A stretch of 64,000 bases of DNA from Bretschneidera sinensis (GCA_023935145.1 CM043698.1:15806001-15870000); one strand, 5' to 3'; positions 34,960-47,537 are shown, counted from the stretch's first letter. Notes: generated by a model not told the origin, from the sequence alone. Numbers and translations are program-made.

Positions 34960-37740
34960 TGGGAGCTGGTACAAGTTTGAGGCAAGTAGGCTTAATAATA
35001 TATGACAGTAAAGTATAATTTATATGGCATAAAACAAAAGATATACTAGCATCAACGAGGTTCCTAAATAAAAAATATAGTAGCAGTATTTTGGTGTCTT
35101 CAAACCTATCATTGTTAATAAACTATGTAGTTATTAACGAAATATTAATTTGTCACTCTCAAGGTTATTGCGTTTAAATTAATTTGGATCAAAATACTTT
35201 TGTTTATACTCTAAAACCACGTTAAATAGTTTTTTTTATAAAGTTTTACAAAATAAATCCAAAAAAGTCAAACTTTAAAACTCGAAAAACCATTCTCACT
35301 CGTGCTCCAATGGCGGACCCATATTTAACGGTGGTTCATCACTAAAGTTTTTTAAACCTATCGAATTTTTAATTTTTGGCTTGGTGATGTATGTAGTTTT
35401 GATCGAATGAAATAGAGACATTCTAAATTTAAAAAGGCTATCTCCTTCAAGCATGTGATAGCGCGTGAAGATGATCCGATCAACAGTGAATTTGATGTTA
35501 GAATGTAAATCTCTTCAGATTTCTTTTAATGGTATTAGAGGTATACTTTTCGGACCATTGATTGACCCGATATCACAAATAGTCTTCGAAATAAAAAATA
35601 AATAAATCAATGGATTTTATAAATTACCAATTGGTTTTTTTATATTGTTCTAGCTCATTTTTTTAGAAAATTTTCAGTTGTTGGATATATTTTAGTCCTA
35701 AATAATTTGTGTCTGAAATATGATAAACTTCTTATATTTTATAAATTTACCTTCGCAAAATTCTACCACTCATCTCAGAATGTACCCTTCTTCTTCTCTT
35801 CCCCCGCCGCCTTGGGTGCTTAATGCACTAATTCTTCCTCACTACAATTTGTGCTGGACATAGCCGGCATTGATGAATAGAATATTTAACAGAAAGTTAG
35901 TTGTGCCTTAGCCTTTCTTGATTACCTAATTCTCTTGGAAGGTTTCAGGGAAGGATAGTGATAAATAGTTAAATATTATCCCTTCTAGAAGAAGAAGCTT
36001 AAATACAAAAACAAAGTCAGCAATAAGCTCTTCATAGTTTAGATACTGCCTCATTCTCTCAACAAATTAATAGTGTTTATTAATAATAAAAAATTCTATT
36101 GATACCTTTTAAGTTTGAATAGTTTAGCGATGGGTTTTATTTGGATTTGATTAGCAACATCTGTTTGGATTTGTCAACAAAAGCAGGCAACTATAATCCA
36201 CAGCCCACAGCAATTTTACATTTTAAAAACCATGGGATGCCTTTCTCATTCTAAGATCATTTGGTAGCTGCTTTAAATAAATTTAAAAGTAACTTTTGAA
36301 GTAAAAAAATTTCATAAATTCTTTAAAAAATGAATTTATAGCTAAAAATTCTTTAAAAAAATGAATGACAAATCAGGAATGGGAGTTAATTACATCAAAT
36401 GCATGATTAGTTGTATGGTCAAAACAAACAATTTTTTTCCTCAAGAAATAAAAAATAAATACAGAGATACTAACTCCTAATAATAGTGATTGTTGTCATC
36501 CTCATAATAGAAAATCAATAGTCTGTACATCAGCAAAAGCATAGCTAACCAAAAAGAAGAAATACCAAACAACAATCAAGACAAACTTGCTGATTAATTT
36601 TTGTTTTTTTTTTATAAAAAAAATCAGAGTGATGAGGGCATGTTAATTTCTTGTTCGACATTAATTCTTTTTTTTTCTTCTTTGTTTTGAGATCATGAAG
36701 CATATCTTCTATTTGCTGACTTGGTCAGAGCTTGGGTATTCCCACCTGTTTGCCATGTCAAACAACCATATAATACCTTCTAGACTTTTGCCAATTGGTT
36801 CTCTAATGGTATTTACTGATATTATCACCCCCTCTAAAAACCTAAAAGGAAAACGGAAAAAAGTTACATTTAGTCACAACAAAGCAGGGAGATTGCAGCC
36901 CATTAGTGATAAGAGCACATTGACCCAGGGTTCTCAAACTGAGGTCTACATTCACTCAACTTTTACCATTTGTTCATAGCATCCTAATGAAAGTTATCTA
37001 GCCTACCTGCAGTAGCTATTTGTTATATACTGCAAAATTTGACCCATTAATACAATAAAAATCTGCTCTCACATGCACCACTAGAGTATATAGCCAGACC
37101 TTGGCATTTCAATTTATTCAGATTGTTAAATTCATAATGAAGAGTTTTTGACAAAGGAAAACAGAAAAGGAAAAAGAAAATCTTTAAGGAAATAGTAACA
37201 AATATCAGTTCTTTAGAACCCCAGGTGCTAAGGTCATCGACAAGACAACAACATCCAAGCAATGCTGATTTCCAAATTTATTGTAATAAACCAGATGAAA
37301 GTTAAGAAAAGAACACATTCAACAATCTTGAAGTTTGAAACATGTCTCTATCTTATTCTTGCTAGTCATTGGAAAAAGGTACATAATCAGAAGTAAACTG
37401 ACAGAATTTAATACACCGTCCATCTCATTTATGCTACAGAGTTGCCTGAAGGACAGGGTGAAGAAAACCAAAACTTTTGTGAACAATCTAGAAACTGTCA
37501 ACTTGCCTTCAAGCTTTCATCGAGAAAAATGTAGGAACCATTTTCCAAAAGACAATGACTAGCAATTGTTTCAGCAACAGAAGTGTAAGATTTTTAGGAA
37601 GACAATTTAGCTTCGTTTTGAGTAAATAAATCAGAATTTGAAGTTTTCTTGTTCACTAGGATATCTTTTAACTGTGGAAGACAAAGTACCAAGTCAAACC
37701 TCTGCACTTACAGGGATATCCAATTTCAAACCTCTTCAAG
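34960..37740. other. Intergenic DNA, no gene recognised
   Basis: AT-rich with scattered poly-A and poly-T. The ORF at 36695-36979 shows no resemblance to a known family and no upstream signals. Confidence 0.5.
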
Positions 37741-37749
37741 CATGGTTTA

Positions 37750-38940
37750 ACACCAAAGTGCTCTTTACTAATATCATTCCTCTGTAACTTCCCTTTTTAT
37801 CCTACAAAATCGCCACTCGTCTGTTCAATATTCAACACCGATCTTGCGTTTTAAACTTCCTCACTGCAACCCCTCTACTTATACCAGTCTTTAACCTAAA
37901 TTTGTGTTTCCGAGAATCGGGCATCAACTCTGGGACCATGAGCCTCATATAAATATTCCAGACCATATGACTCTCCAAAGCAATGCCTTCGGACTTTCTG
38001 TCATCTTCTTCCAAGGTCTATATTTACTGTATGATAGTATACACCTACCCTAACTCCCTAAGACATTTTCCACTATTTTCTTCAAAACAAAATTTCCCCA
38101 CCTATCGTCCATCGGTCAAGGGACTTCCCTGTGCCTTCAATGGTACCTTCAAAACCTCACAATTATCACCAATCTATATGTGGAGTTAACGTGTACTTAT
38201 CTGCCTCATGATGAATATAGAAGCCAGTATATAAGCCACATCTACACAATAATTTTCACTAGCATCAGTGATAGCCTTGTAAATTAAGCAATATAAAGGA
38301 AATAAGTTTTCATCTCACATCATTTCTCCCATATGCTTGGGATAATCAGAGTAATTAGTTTCACCATGTGCTCCTTACTAAAGCAATCGTATGCAGCTGC
38401 CCTTTTATCCTACACAATACCACTCGTAAGCTCGAGATTCAACATTGATCTTATGTTTTTAACTTCCTCACTGAAACCCTCCATTTACCAGTCCTTAACT
38501 TGGATTTGCATTTTCCGAGAATCGGGCATCAACTCTGGGCCCATGCACCTTGTTTAAATATTCCAGACCATATAACTCTCCCAGAATTGGGTTACAAGCA
38601 GTGCCTACAAGCTTGCTTTCTGCCATCTTTTGCAAGGTCTATATTTACTGATATGAGGTCCATAACAGCTACCCAACAAGCAATCCACTATACTCTTGCC
38701 AACAGCATTCCGCAGCCAATCCTCCATTAAATCAAAGACTTCCTTATAAGACAGTTAGATAGCACCTTCAACTGACAATCATCTTCAATCTATATACGAT
38801 CGAGTCAATATGCCTTACCTGCCTGGGAATGAAATCAATGAATAACGAAGCCCAGTGCCGAAGCCACATCTACACAATAATTTTCACTAATATCAGTGAT
38901 TACTTATAAAATGAAGCAAACCATATGTAAATAAGTAATT
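37750..38940. repeat. Diverged tandem duplication, unit about 610 bp
   Basis: Copy A (about 37750-38311) and copy B (about 38360-38940) share, in order, TTTTATCCTACA.AAT..CCACTCGT, CCGAGAATCGGGCATCAACT, AAATATTCCAGACCATAT, AAGGTCTATATTTACTG, and AAGCCACATCTACACAATAA followed by TTTTCACTA.CATCAGTGAT-like sequence. The offset is 608 to 620 bp with many substitutions and small indels. It lies in the 3' flank of the 680-aa gene. Confidence 0.8.
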
Positions 38941-38984
38941 CCATTGTTCTTGCTCTCAAAAAAACTGATTTCTCTCCTATATTC

Positions 38985-39510
38985 TGAGATAACAGGTGTG
39001 ATTGGTTTACTAAAAGAAGGATATACAGTATACAGTGATTGCTGTATTGCCTCCCCTTAGTAAGCTAGCCATCAACTTAGACGCAATCAAAAAGCTTTTT
39101 TATTTTTTCTTCGGTATAGATGCTAAATGAATTCTACATGTTATAATTAGGGAGGTGTGAAGTTAAAAATATTTAAGAGAACACGGTTCAGGTTAAAAAA
39201 AAACGAAACAAATAGAATACAATTGTGGTGCTTTAGTGGTAACTTCTCTCCTATTTTCTAAGATAAGATTAGCAATTGGTTTAATAACAGAAGGATATAG
39301 AGTATACAGTGATTGCCATATTGACTCCCATGAGTAATCTATTTATCAACTTTGACTCAATCAAAAAGCTGTTTATGTTTTCTTCAGTATAGATTCAGAA
39401 ATATGCCTAAATGAATTCCATATATTATAATGAAAGAAGGTCTCAAGTGAACAATATTCAAAGACCACAGTTCAAATAAAAAAATATGGAACAAATAGAA
39501 TACAAGAGTG
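38985..39510. repeat. Second diverged tandem duplication, unit about 272 bp
   Basis: Copy C (about 38985-39240) and copy D (about 39258-39510) share ATTGGTTTA, GAAGGATATA.AGTATACAG, CAGTGATTGC, AATCAAAAAGCT, TTTTCTTC.GTATAGAT, AAATGAATTC.A.AT.TTATAAT and GGAACAAATAGAATACAA. It directly follows the 610-bp duplication, so the 3' flank has been built up by at least two separate duplication events. Confidence 0.75.
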
Positions 39511-39617
39511 ATAAGTGAGTGGTAATTCTCATAGACCACCAAGAGAAAACCATCTTTAACCAAAGGTTAGCAGACTTACTCTAATTGAATGAAGGAATCA
39601 ATAGATTCAATACTAAA

Positions 39618-41660
39618 TTATACTTCAAACAAGTGGTTCTTGTAGCATAGAGTCCAATCTGAATCCTCTGAACGAACCAGGCCACCTCCGTCAGTGCTTA
39701 TGGACTCTGCACAAGTACATGGTATGAGAGGAGGAAGCCTTTCTTTGTCTTTCCCTTCAGTAGCGGATTCCTTGTCTTCAAATTCAGTAGAAACACTCAT
39801 TAAAATCTGATCATTCGTGCCATCAACACTAATCTCAGGACTCTGATGGGACTTCAACCAGTCATTGCTCCAGTCATTGACATCTTCCTCTTCATCTGAC
39901 AGGAACCTGCAGCTATCGAACTCATCCATCTCAAAAATTCGACTCACTAATCCTTCCCTCCATGATATCCTCATCTGTGATTGTGACACAGTGTCTGGTA
40001 TGGAATTAGAAACCCAAGAATCTCGATCACCCAAAATTTTCTGAAATTGGGAAATATCAATGGAATTTGAAGGTGTAGTCAAACAATCAAACTGAAAACT
40101 TGAACTAGTTGGATCCAGCATTGATACATGGCTCTTGGGTGACAAGCTTGCCATCTGAAGTTTCATAGCCCCAGAATTGAGTTCTGGATCAAAATGATGT
40201 TTATGATGGTCTTCAGCATTTAACCATGACATGCCAACATTTCTCTCTGAGCTTGACTCAGATTGTGGTGTTTGGATAACATTTTCACTTCCCAATGTGT
40301 CCATGGAGAATGGAGAGTTTTCCCTATCAATATTGTAACGGTATTTTCTATCTTCCTTCAACTCTTTCAGAGGAGCAGTTGTAGCATGTGGAGAAGATGA
40401 AACTATACTATCATCATATACAGGGCCCACAAAACCTTGAAACTCATAAATTTCACTTGGAGAAAGCAAAAGAGTGCTCCTTCTCTTCCTACCACTACTA
40501 TTAATAGCAATACTGTTATTGCTGATATTACAAATATCTGACGAGAATGCACGATCAGATAAAGGTGAATGAGATTGGGGTGCTTTACACCCATCAAGCC
40601 TCACAAATTGACATGAACCATCATCAGAATTCTCCTTGTCATGGTCATCCTCCTCATTACAAGGAGATAAAAGCCAATGCATTGACGCTTCAGCAGGTAA
40701 AGGGACCATAGACACACTAGAATTGTTAACAACAATTTCTTCTTCATCATCATTATCATCAAAGTTATTTAGAGCCTTGGGTATCCCAAATCGTAAATCA
40801 TTATCTCCCACAGTGAGTATGCCTCTTGGCCTACATTTCCTCTTGTCAGTGACCCCAGAGACAACATAGCCAGCAGCATAACAAGCTGGTGTGGTTGTTG
40901 ACAACAAAAATGACCCACAATGTATCTCTGGAGATACTGAGGCCTGTACAGGAGGTGTTTTAGTTTTGTTACTGCTTGTGTTTGATCTCACATCATCCAT
41001 AACCTTATCAATAACTCTGCTATCTAGACCTGACCCAGTTGTTAACTTAGACAAAGGAGTCAAATTTGTATCACTATCATCAACCATTCTCACCACGCAG
41101 TGCTGCTCCTGCTCCACCTCTCCACACCCAGAAGGTAATTTACTCACAGGACTGCCACTGGAGGGCAAGACCGAGTAATTGTTGGATTTTGGGGCACCTT
41201 TTGAACTGGTTTTCTTCCCAGATTGCCACTGGTACAGGCATGGAGGGTTTTCCTTAGATTTCTGGGGTTTCTGTGAAATGGATTTCTCAGAAATGGTGCG
41301 TTTTGACGATTTCTCCTTTGAAATTATGGGTTTGGATTTCGAAGTTGGTTTAGAAGCCGGTACAGTGGGAGCAGATTTGGGGGTTTTGGAGAGAGATTTT
41401 ACGGGTCTATTAGAAGGGGTTTTCGTAGAAGAAGAGTGAGAGAGAAAGAACCTGAGACAGCCCTTTGGTGCTTCAATGGAGATAGACGTAGAAACAGTGC
41501 TGCTGCTGGTGTTATTGCTGCTATTGGTTACATTGAGATCTTGCAATGGGTTTCGAGGAATTTGCTTCTCCTTCTGTTTCCTCTCCATCTTGTATGGTGC
41601 CTGTGGGTGAGAGCATTTCTTCTTATGGGGTTTTGAAGATGATGATGATGATGGGTTCAT
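39618..41660 (-). CDS. 680-aa Ser-rich, largely disordered plant protein, function unknown
   Basis: Single exon, ATG at 41660, stop at 39618. Codon use and an intact 2-kb frame show a real gene. The N-terminus has a Ser run and basic patch (SKPHKKKCSHPQAPYK, KMERKQKEKQ) and SIEAPKGCLRFFLSHSSS; then a long Lys/Ser/Pro-rich disordered segment (residues about 75-150). A conserved-looking block follows (VSPEIHCGSFLLSTTTPACY, AAGYVVSGVTDKRKCRPRGI, LTVGDNDLRFGIPKALNNF, EASMHWLLSPC) at about residues 240-340. A later SPSEIYEFQGF motif and an acidic Asp/Ser/Trp C-terminal part (DEEEDVNDWSNDWLKSH, SEDSDWTLCYKNHLF) finish it. KRKR-type basic stretches could be nuclear signals. The block pattern recalls uncharacterised plant proteins, but I cannot name the family or a role. 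Confidence 0.8.
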   Translation of the reverse strand: MNPSSSSSSKPHKKKCSHPQAPYKMERKQKEKQIPRNPLQDLNVTNSSNNTSSSTVSTSISIEAPKGCLRFFLSHSSSTKTPSNRPVKSLSKTPKSAPTVPASKPTSKSKPIISKEKSSKRTISEKSISQKPQKSKENPPCLYQWQSGKKTSSKGAPKSNNYSVLPSSGSPVSKLPSGCGEVEQEQHCVVRMVDDSDTNLTPLSKLTTGSGLDSRVIDKVMDDVRSNTSSNKTKTPPVQASVSPEIHCGSFLLSTTTPACYAAGYVVSGVTDKRKCRPRGILTVGDNDLRFGIPKALNNFDDNDDEEEIVVNNSSVSMVPLPAEASMHWLLSPCNEEDDHDKENSDDGSCQFVRLDGCKAPQSHSPLSDRAFSSDICNISNNSIAINSSGRKRRSTLLLSPSEIYEFQGFVGPVYDDSIVSSSPHATTAPLKELKEDRKYRYNIDRENSPFSMDTLGSENVIQTPQSESSSERNVGMSWLNAEDHHKHHFDPELNSGAMKLQMASLSPKSHVSMLDPTSSSFQFDCLTTPSNSIDISQFQKILGDRDSWVSNSIPDTVSQSQMRISWREGLVSRIFEMDEFDSCRFLSDEEEDVNDWSNDWLKSHQSPEISVDGTNDQILMSVSTEFEDKESATEGKDKERLPPLIPCTCAESISTDGGGLVRSEDSDWTLCYKNHLFEV

Positions 41661-41719
41661 TATTGTGTGTAGGTATGCAAGAGAGTACAGAGTGAGATCT
41701 GCTGCTTTTGCTTTGTTCC

Positions 41720-43500
41720 TGGTAAGGGGAAGTGGTAATATGATTTGAAAATGAGTTGGGGGGAGAGCTATCCAACTCGGGTGCCACAGTTTTACTGATA
41801 AAAATAAAACGACAGTGGTTGATAAAACAATTTAAAAATAAAAATTATTTTATTAATAGTTTAAAAAGGTTTTTTTGTTTAGTTTTTATTTATAAAAATC
41901 AAAAATAAGTTTTTAACTAGTTTAGATTGGAGTTAAGTTGATGTTTATTTTTTTTTTTTTTAAATTTAATTAAACTATTTATTAATTAATATATTAATTG
42001 TTATTTAATTTGATTTGATTTTATTAAATTTTGTAAATTTTAAAAACTAAGCATTTATTTGTAGTACTAAGAGTCAGTTTGACTAGCTTCTGATTATACT
42101 GTAAAAACTCAAAAGTGATTCTAAAACAGTTGATAAAAGTACTGTATAGTTAAACTTAAAACCTATTTGATGTTTAGAAAAAAAAAACATATTGAAAGTA
42201 TTATTAAATTAATTGGTGTGTTTGATAAATAAATTGTAAAATTGATTTTAGATATTGAAATTACTAAAAATGGTATATGATTACAATTTGATTATTTGGA
42301 GGGCTTTCTTCGTCAAATTGAATTTATTATTTATACAATTCAAATATATTAATTTTATTCATAATAATTAAAATAATAATATTTTATTAATAATTTAATT
42401 AGTAATAATAATACTATTTTCATTAATTAAATAAAATAATATTTTTTATTAAATAATAATATCAATTTTTTAATGATAAATTATTGTTACATTTAAAATT
42501 TGATTATGAACAATGACGAGTGATCTTTACAATAACAATGATATAAATATATTTATCACATAAAGATAATTAAAAAATATAAATAGTATCAAAACTGATT
42601 ATAAAATTAAAAGTTACCAAAATCAATTTTTTTAATAATTTTTGAATATCTGATTTATAAAAAAAAAATATTTAATATAACTTCCGTTTTTTTTTTTACC
42701 GAAGAAACTGTTTAAAAAGTTCAACCAATTAAGCATTAAGAGCATGTCGAAGAATAAGGCTATAACTGTCTTTTTCCATATAAAAAAAAGGGCTTAAATA
42801 CCGAACCATTTCTTTTTTTTAGTGAAAACATCGAAACATGATTAGGAAGCGGCAGCTGCTGCAGACATTGAAAGGATGCTCGCTGAGACACATTAGTGAA
42901 GTCAACAATTGATGTTTGATAAACTGGCTCGGGAAGGACACAAAGGAGCCATAGGACTTCTAATTTTGTTAATTGTTCCTTCTTGTGTTAAGGTTACTTT
43001 GGAATTTTCCAAGGCCCGTTTTGAATGTCTAACGAGATGGTGCCCATGTCCCTATTCTTTGTTTCATGACTCTATGATGAAGAGCAGCGACATTAAGTCG
43101 ATCGATTAAAGTCATTAATTTAATATCTTAATTCTAGATGATTTTATTTTATTTCGAGGATATTAACGATTGTACAACTGTAATTTTGGTATCGTTAGAA
43201 ATAAATTGATGAGATCTATATTTTGATATCGAATTTATCATAATCATTTGTCATTACGAATGTGGTTGGAAGTAACTCAATTTTAAATTTTTTTTTTTTT
43301 CCGAAGAGTACTGTCATAAACTACTGAGACTAAACCAAACCGAATTTTAAAAAAAAAAAATTGTGCAAGTGACATCGCAAGATATAGTCGGAGTTGGTCA
43401 CAAGTGTCGGCTAACCTTGTGTGACCGTTACTCTTCGATCATTATACCATTTGAATTTATTTAAATTTTGAAGAAAAAAAAAGTGATTTTCCTAAAAAAA
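41720..43500. other. AT-rich intergenic DNA
   Basis: Very AT-rich between 41800 and 42800, with no gene recognised. The ORF at 42909-43109 has no family resemblance. Confidence 0.55.
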
Positions 43501-43521
43501 AAAAAAAAAAAACCTGCTTTG

Positions 43522-43842
43522 TTAAAATCAATGTTTACAGATTTAACAGAAAAGCATTACTATGGTGATGATGTTAATAACAAGGAAGATGTTAGGTATT
43601 TCAATGAGCTTATGGTAGAGATAATTGACAATACGGAAGCATTTCATTCAGTAGATTACTTTTTCATGTTGAATTTGATTGGTCAAAATTATGAAAAGAA
43701 GTTGAGAAAGCTTGGTCAAAGAATAAATACATTTTTACAAGGTAGCAAGAATGAAAATAACACCATGATCGACCACATGCTTTCTTTGCAAGAATTCCAG
43801 CCTCACTACTATACGGATCAGATCATAAAAGGGCTTGTTCTG
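43522..43842 (+). pseudogene. Cytochrome P450 (CYP81-like) fragment
   Basis: One open stretch of about 107 codons reads FTDLTEKHYYGDDVNN, RYFNELMVEIIDNTEAFHSV, NYEKKLRKLGQRINTFLQG, NTMIDHMLSLQEFQPHYYTD and QIIKGLVL. This is the mid-part of CYP81-family P450s (helices F to just before the I helix). The match stops abruptly at GLVL, right before the expected LLLAGTDTSA oxygen-binding I-helix, and runs into LNVMKWVVTS and a stop. The N-terminal membrane anchor and the Cys heme-binding loop are absent. The upstream poly-A tract of 18 A at 43494-43511 is notable. It is a non-functional fragment. Confidence 0.8.
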
Positions 43843-43849
43843 GTAAGTT

Positions 43850-46300
43850 TAAATGTTATGAAATGGGTAGTAACAAGTTGAACTGCTCGAAGTTAAGTTG
43901 ATGGAGTCTTGGCTCGGCTGGCTTGATAAGCCTTTCAATCGTTCTCAAGCTACTTTAATATAACGAGTTTATATTGAAATGGCAATCACTCAATTCAAAT
44001 TTGTATTATTGTATTTAAAAAAATATTTATTTATTTTCATTTGGTTTTGAAAATTTCAAAATTTATATAAAGTCAATCTCAAAAATTTATTTTATTGGCT
44101 TAAATTTGAGCTTTAAAATATATAAAATGTTTTAATATTACCGATGAACTTTCATTATATAGTAGGACTTTGTATTTATAAAAAAGACTGGGTTAGGTAC
44201 TTAAGATGGTCTTTATGAGCTTGACATCTATTTAATTTTGTGTGTTGACCAGATATACCCAATAAGCTTAGACGTGGTTAGGAAATGGTGTATGCTTGAT
44301 AAATCTAATGGACTATGATGGGCAGCCTACTAGAGTATTCGAGCTCAAGTTCAAGTCGAGCTTGAAAATTGGGCTCGAGCTATATCGCAAACAAGCCTAT
44401 TTGAACCCTAACTCGAGCTCAAGCCTGAGTCTTGGATTGTCCATTCAAGCTCAAGCTCGAGCTTAAACTATAATTTTAATAAATAAAATATTAAATAAAT
44501 ATTGGTTTAAGCTCGAGCTCGATCATACCTTATCAAACTGTTCGATAGCCTTTCAAGCCGAACTTTAAGGTATTCAAGTTTGGCTTAACAAGGTAATTGA
44601 GCCTAATTTTCATGCTTGAGCTCGAATAGCTCGATTGGCTCCATAAAAGCTCTGCTCGATTTCAGCTTTAGCCTTCCCATTATAAAGTTAACATACTATC
44701 AAACATGGAGAGTAAGAAAAGGAAAAACTCTCGCAAACGATCTTGCAGTATGCCGTAAGTATCATGTATGTGATATTCAATTTATCAAATTAATGATCTA
44801 ATAAATTCAATAGATCCTTAGTCTCAATTCGAAGATAATTAAGGTCAAGTTTGACTTGAATATGTACCATATGTATTTGAAAATAATTTTATTTAAAATA
44901 AATATGTATTTAATTTCTTTTGATCTCAAATTTATATGGTACTAAAGCCCTAAAGTTATGGTTTATTGGGCATAAGCTCAAGCTCGTCTCAAATCGAAAC
45001 TAATTGAAAATCGAACTCAAATAAATGAGTACAAACTGAAGATCAAACTCATATTTATTCTTATTTGTTAATGCATGGGCTATTTACATGACTAAGAATT
45101 GTGGGATGATTGGATGACCCAAAAAGTTTTAAGCTTGAAAGATAAAAGACTGAAGATGAAGAAACCCACAAATTGATTCGATTATGGTTAGGAAGAAGGG
45201 CTTGTCCTGAAACAGGCCTGGCTCAACGTGTTGTGAGTTTGACTTAGGGTTCATTGATACAATGCTTTGAGTGGGAGCGAAAAAAGGGTGAAGAAGGTTC
45301 AGGCATCACCATGCCTAAATTTTCACTTTATTAATCAAGTAATAAAGTGAAGACTAGAAAATTAAGTGCTTTTATGTATAATTTCTTTGATGAACATGTG
45401 AATTAGGGACCCTTAGCAGATATTTCTCCCTAGCACCTTCAAAGGGGTCCATGTGCCCTATCCCCATCATCATATCATTTTTTCTATTATTGGAATCTAA
45501 ATTGACCATTTTATCATTAATTACCAAAGCCCAATCAATTTAGTGGGAATTAATTGCAATACAGGACCGAACAGTAAGACCCGTAAGGGCAAGTTATTGC
45601 AGCAGAAACAATTTATAATTTAATTGATGATTTTTTAAACGATTTATATTAAAATAGTAAAAATAATTTTTATAAAATAAATTTAAATTTTTATAAATAA
45701 AAATCATTTCATATATTGTATTTTAAAGATGTTTAGTTAGTTTTTATTTATAATAAAGTGATTCATATGTCACACACTTGAGTATTTTTCATCTTTTCCA
45801 TTTAATTATTTTGAATGAAAAGATTTCAAACGATGCAATTATCAAATTTACGTGTTCAATGTGTTACTTGAGTTAAAATGCAATGACTCTCAAACCTTAA
45901 AGGGATCAGTCCAATATTTAATAAATCCATCTTTTAAAAAATCTTTAGGTTAGTTTCTATTTATGATAAACAAAAATTAAAAAATAAATTGTCCTAAAAA
46001 AATCTAATTTGAAAAGGGATTGGGCCCCACTTAGACGGGCCTTGGTGCAAATTAAGTTTAGAGCGAAGCCTTAAACTGGGAATGAAATTGGTGTTCCTTG
46101 AAACGAAAGAAAAGTTTGTTGGAAAACATAGCATTGTTTTTCTACCTCTGTAAGTATAATGCTTGTCTCTGGCACCAAAAGGCATAAATTCAAATTTATT
46201 TTTCTCTTTGATCACTATAAATATCCAAAATCCAATTGTTTGAAAATATGAAAACAAGACTAACATAGAACTGAAACTGACTTATTTGACCTTCCTTCAA
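43850..46300. other. Intergenic DNA between the P450 fragment and TIL
   Basis: Apart from a GAGCTC-rich repeat nothing was recognised. The interval is AT-rich and repeats short Lys-codon-like A-tracts. Confidence 0.5.
44330..44660. repeat. GAGCTC/GCTCGAGCTC-rich dispersed repeat, type uncertain
   Basis: A 330-bp segment in which GAGCTCAAG, GCTCGAGCT, CTCGAGC and similar palindromic words occur many times (for example TCGAGCTCAAGTTCAAGTCG and TTTAAGCTCGAGCTCGATCA). Such sequence occurs in plant non-autonomous DNA transposons. Terminal inverted repeats and a target duplication could not be defined. Confidence 0.4.
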
Positions 46301-46468
46301 TCAAGTAAGATGTGACATTTCTTGCTCCTTATCACTATCCTTTTTCTTCCTTACCAAGTTTGCTCTTCTTTAAAAATCAAAATTCACACTCCATTTCTCT
46401 CTTTTTACCAAAAAACAACAGCCTAGAAGCTTCCATATACATCTGGCATTTTAGACCATTCACATTTC

Positions 46469-46476
46469 ACACGTGT
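46469..46476. promoter_or_regulatory. Palindromic G-box/ABRE-like motif upstream of TIL
   Basis: ACACGTGT, with core CACGTG at 46470-46475, about 160 bp upstream of the TIL start codon and about 90 bp upstream of the TATA-like box. TIL genes respond to cold, heat and drought, so a bZIP or PIF-type site fits. Function is inferred. Confidence 0.5.
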
Positions 46477-46562
46477 AAGGCCCTTGGCCCTTGGCCCTCC
46501 ACCCCCAAATATCTCAATGCTATGTCACCTTATCGATAACCGACAAGTAGCAGGAAACCCCC

Positions 46563-46569
46563 TATTAAA
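46563..46569 (+). promoter_or_regulatory. TATA-like box of TIL
   Basis: TATTAAA 63 bp upstream of the ATG at 46632, which predicts a transcription start near 46595 and a short leader. Confidence 0.4.
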
Positions 46570-46631
46570 CCCGTCATAATATCTCTCTCAAACACAATCT
46601 CAAAAGATACACAAACCCCAAAAAAACCCAA

Positions 46632-47537
46632 ATGGCAAAGAAGGAGATGGATGTGGTGAAAGGCTTAGACATCAACAGATACATGGGGCGCTGGTATGAG
46701 ATAGCTTCAATTCCATCAAGGTTTCAGCCCAAAAATGGAGAGAACGCAAGGGCTACTTACACCTTGAATGAGGATGGTACTGTTAAGGTCCTCAATGAGA
46801 CATGGAGTGATGGCAAAAGGGGGTACATAGAGGGGACTGCTTACAAGGCTGACCCAAAAAGTGATGAAGCCAAGCTCAAAGTCAAGTTTTATGTTCCTCC
46901 TTTCTTGCCTATAATCCCTGTTACTGGGGATTACTGGGTCTTGCTTATTGATGATAATTATCAGTATGCTTTGATTGGCCAGCCTACCAGAAAATATCTT
47001 TGGGTATGCATGATTTTCTATTTATATATGTATGCATTTATGTTAGATTAATATGCGTTTTTGTCTATAAAAAAACGATATGGGTATTTGCTCTTTCTAA
47101 TTTTTTTGGGGGGGCTCAATTGCACTGATTTATTAGGTTAATTGTGAGATCTGCTCTAGGCAGAGGATTGATCTCTTTGATACTCTTGACATATAGTGTA
47201 TATTTTTTTTCCTTAATTAGTCATTTATTATATATTTATGCATTAAATTAATCTGTTTCTATTATTTGTCCATCAATTTTTGTAAATACTATCATGATTT
47301 AGAATCCCATGATTTATTGACTTTTAAAACTATTTTGTTTTTTTTTTATAGATATTATGCAGGCAGCCCCATCTAGATGATGAGATCTACAATCAACTGG
47401 TGCAGAGGGCGAAAGATGAGGGCTATGATGTGAGCAAACTCCACAAGACACCACAGAGTGAAACCCCACCAGAGGGAGAACAAGGCCCTAAGGACACCAA
47501 AGGCATTTGGTGGATCAAATCAATCTTCGGAAAATAG
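46632..47537 (+). CDS. TIL: Temperature-induced lipocalin
   Basis: TIL is a small ligand-binding lipocalin at the plasma membrane that protects against heat, cold, salt and oxidative damage. Exons 46632-47003 and 47352-47537 join in phase to 185 aa (family usual length 180-190). Lipocalin signature 1 is GRWYEIAS (Gly19-Trp21), signature 2 TGDYWVL (residues about 98-104), and the third is Arg128 in ILCRQPHLDDE. PPFLPIIPVTGDYWVL is the Pro-rich loop typical of plant TIL. Other diagnostic stretches are RFQPKNGENARATYTLNEDG, LHKTPQSETPPEGEQ and the C-terminal KGIWWIKSIFGK. There is no signal peptide, as expected. It converges on YKT6. Confidence 0.97.

Noticed and set aside
40636..41636. Several plus-strand ORFs of 63-95 aa
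   Set aside because: They are shadows of the 680-aa minus-strand gene.
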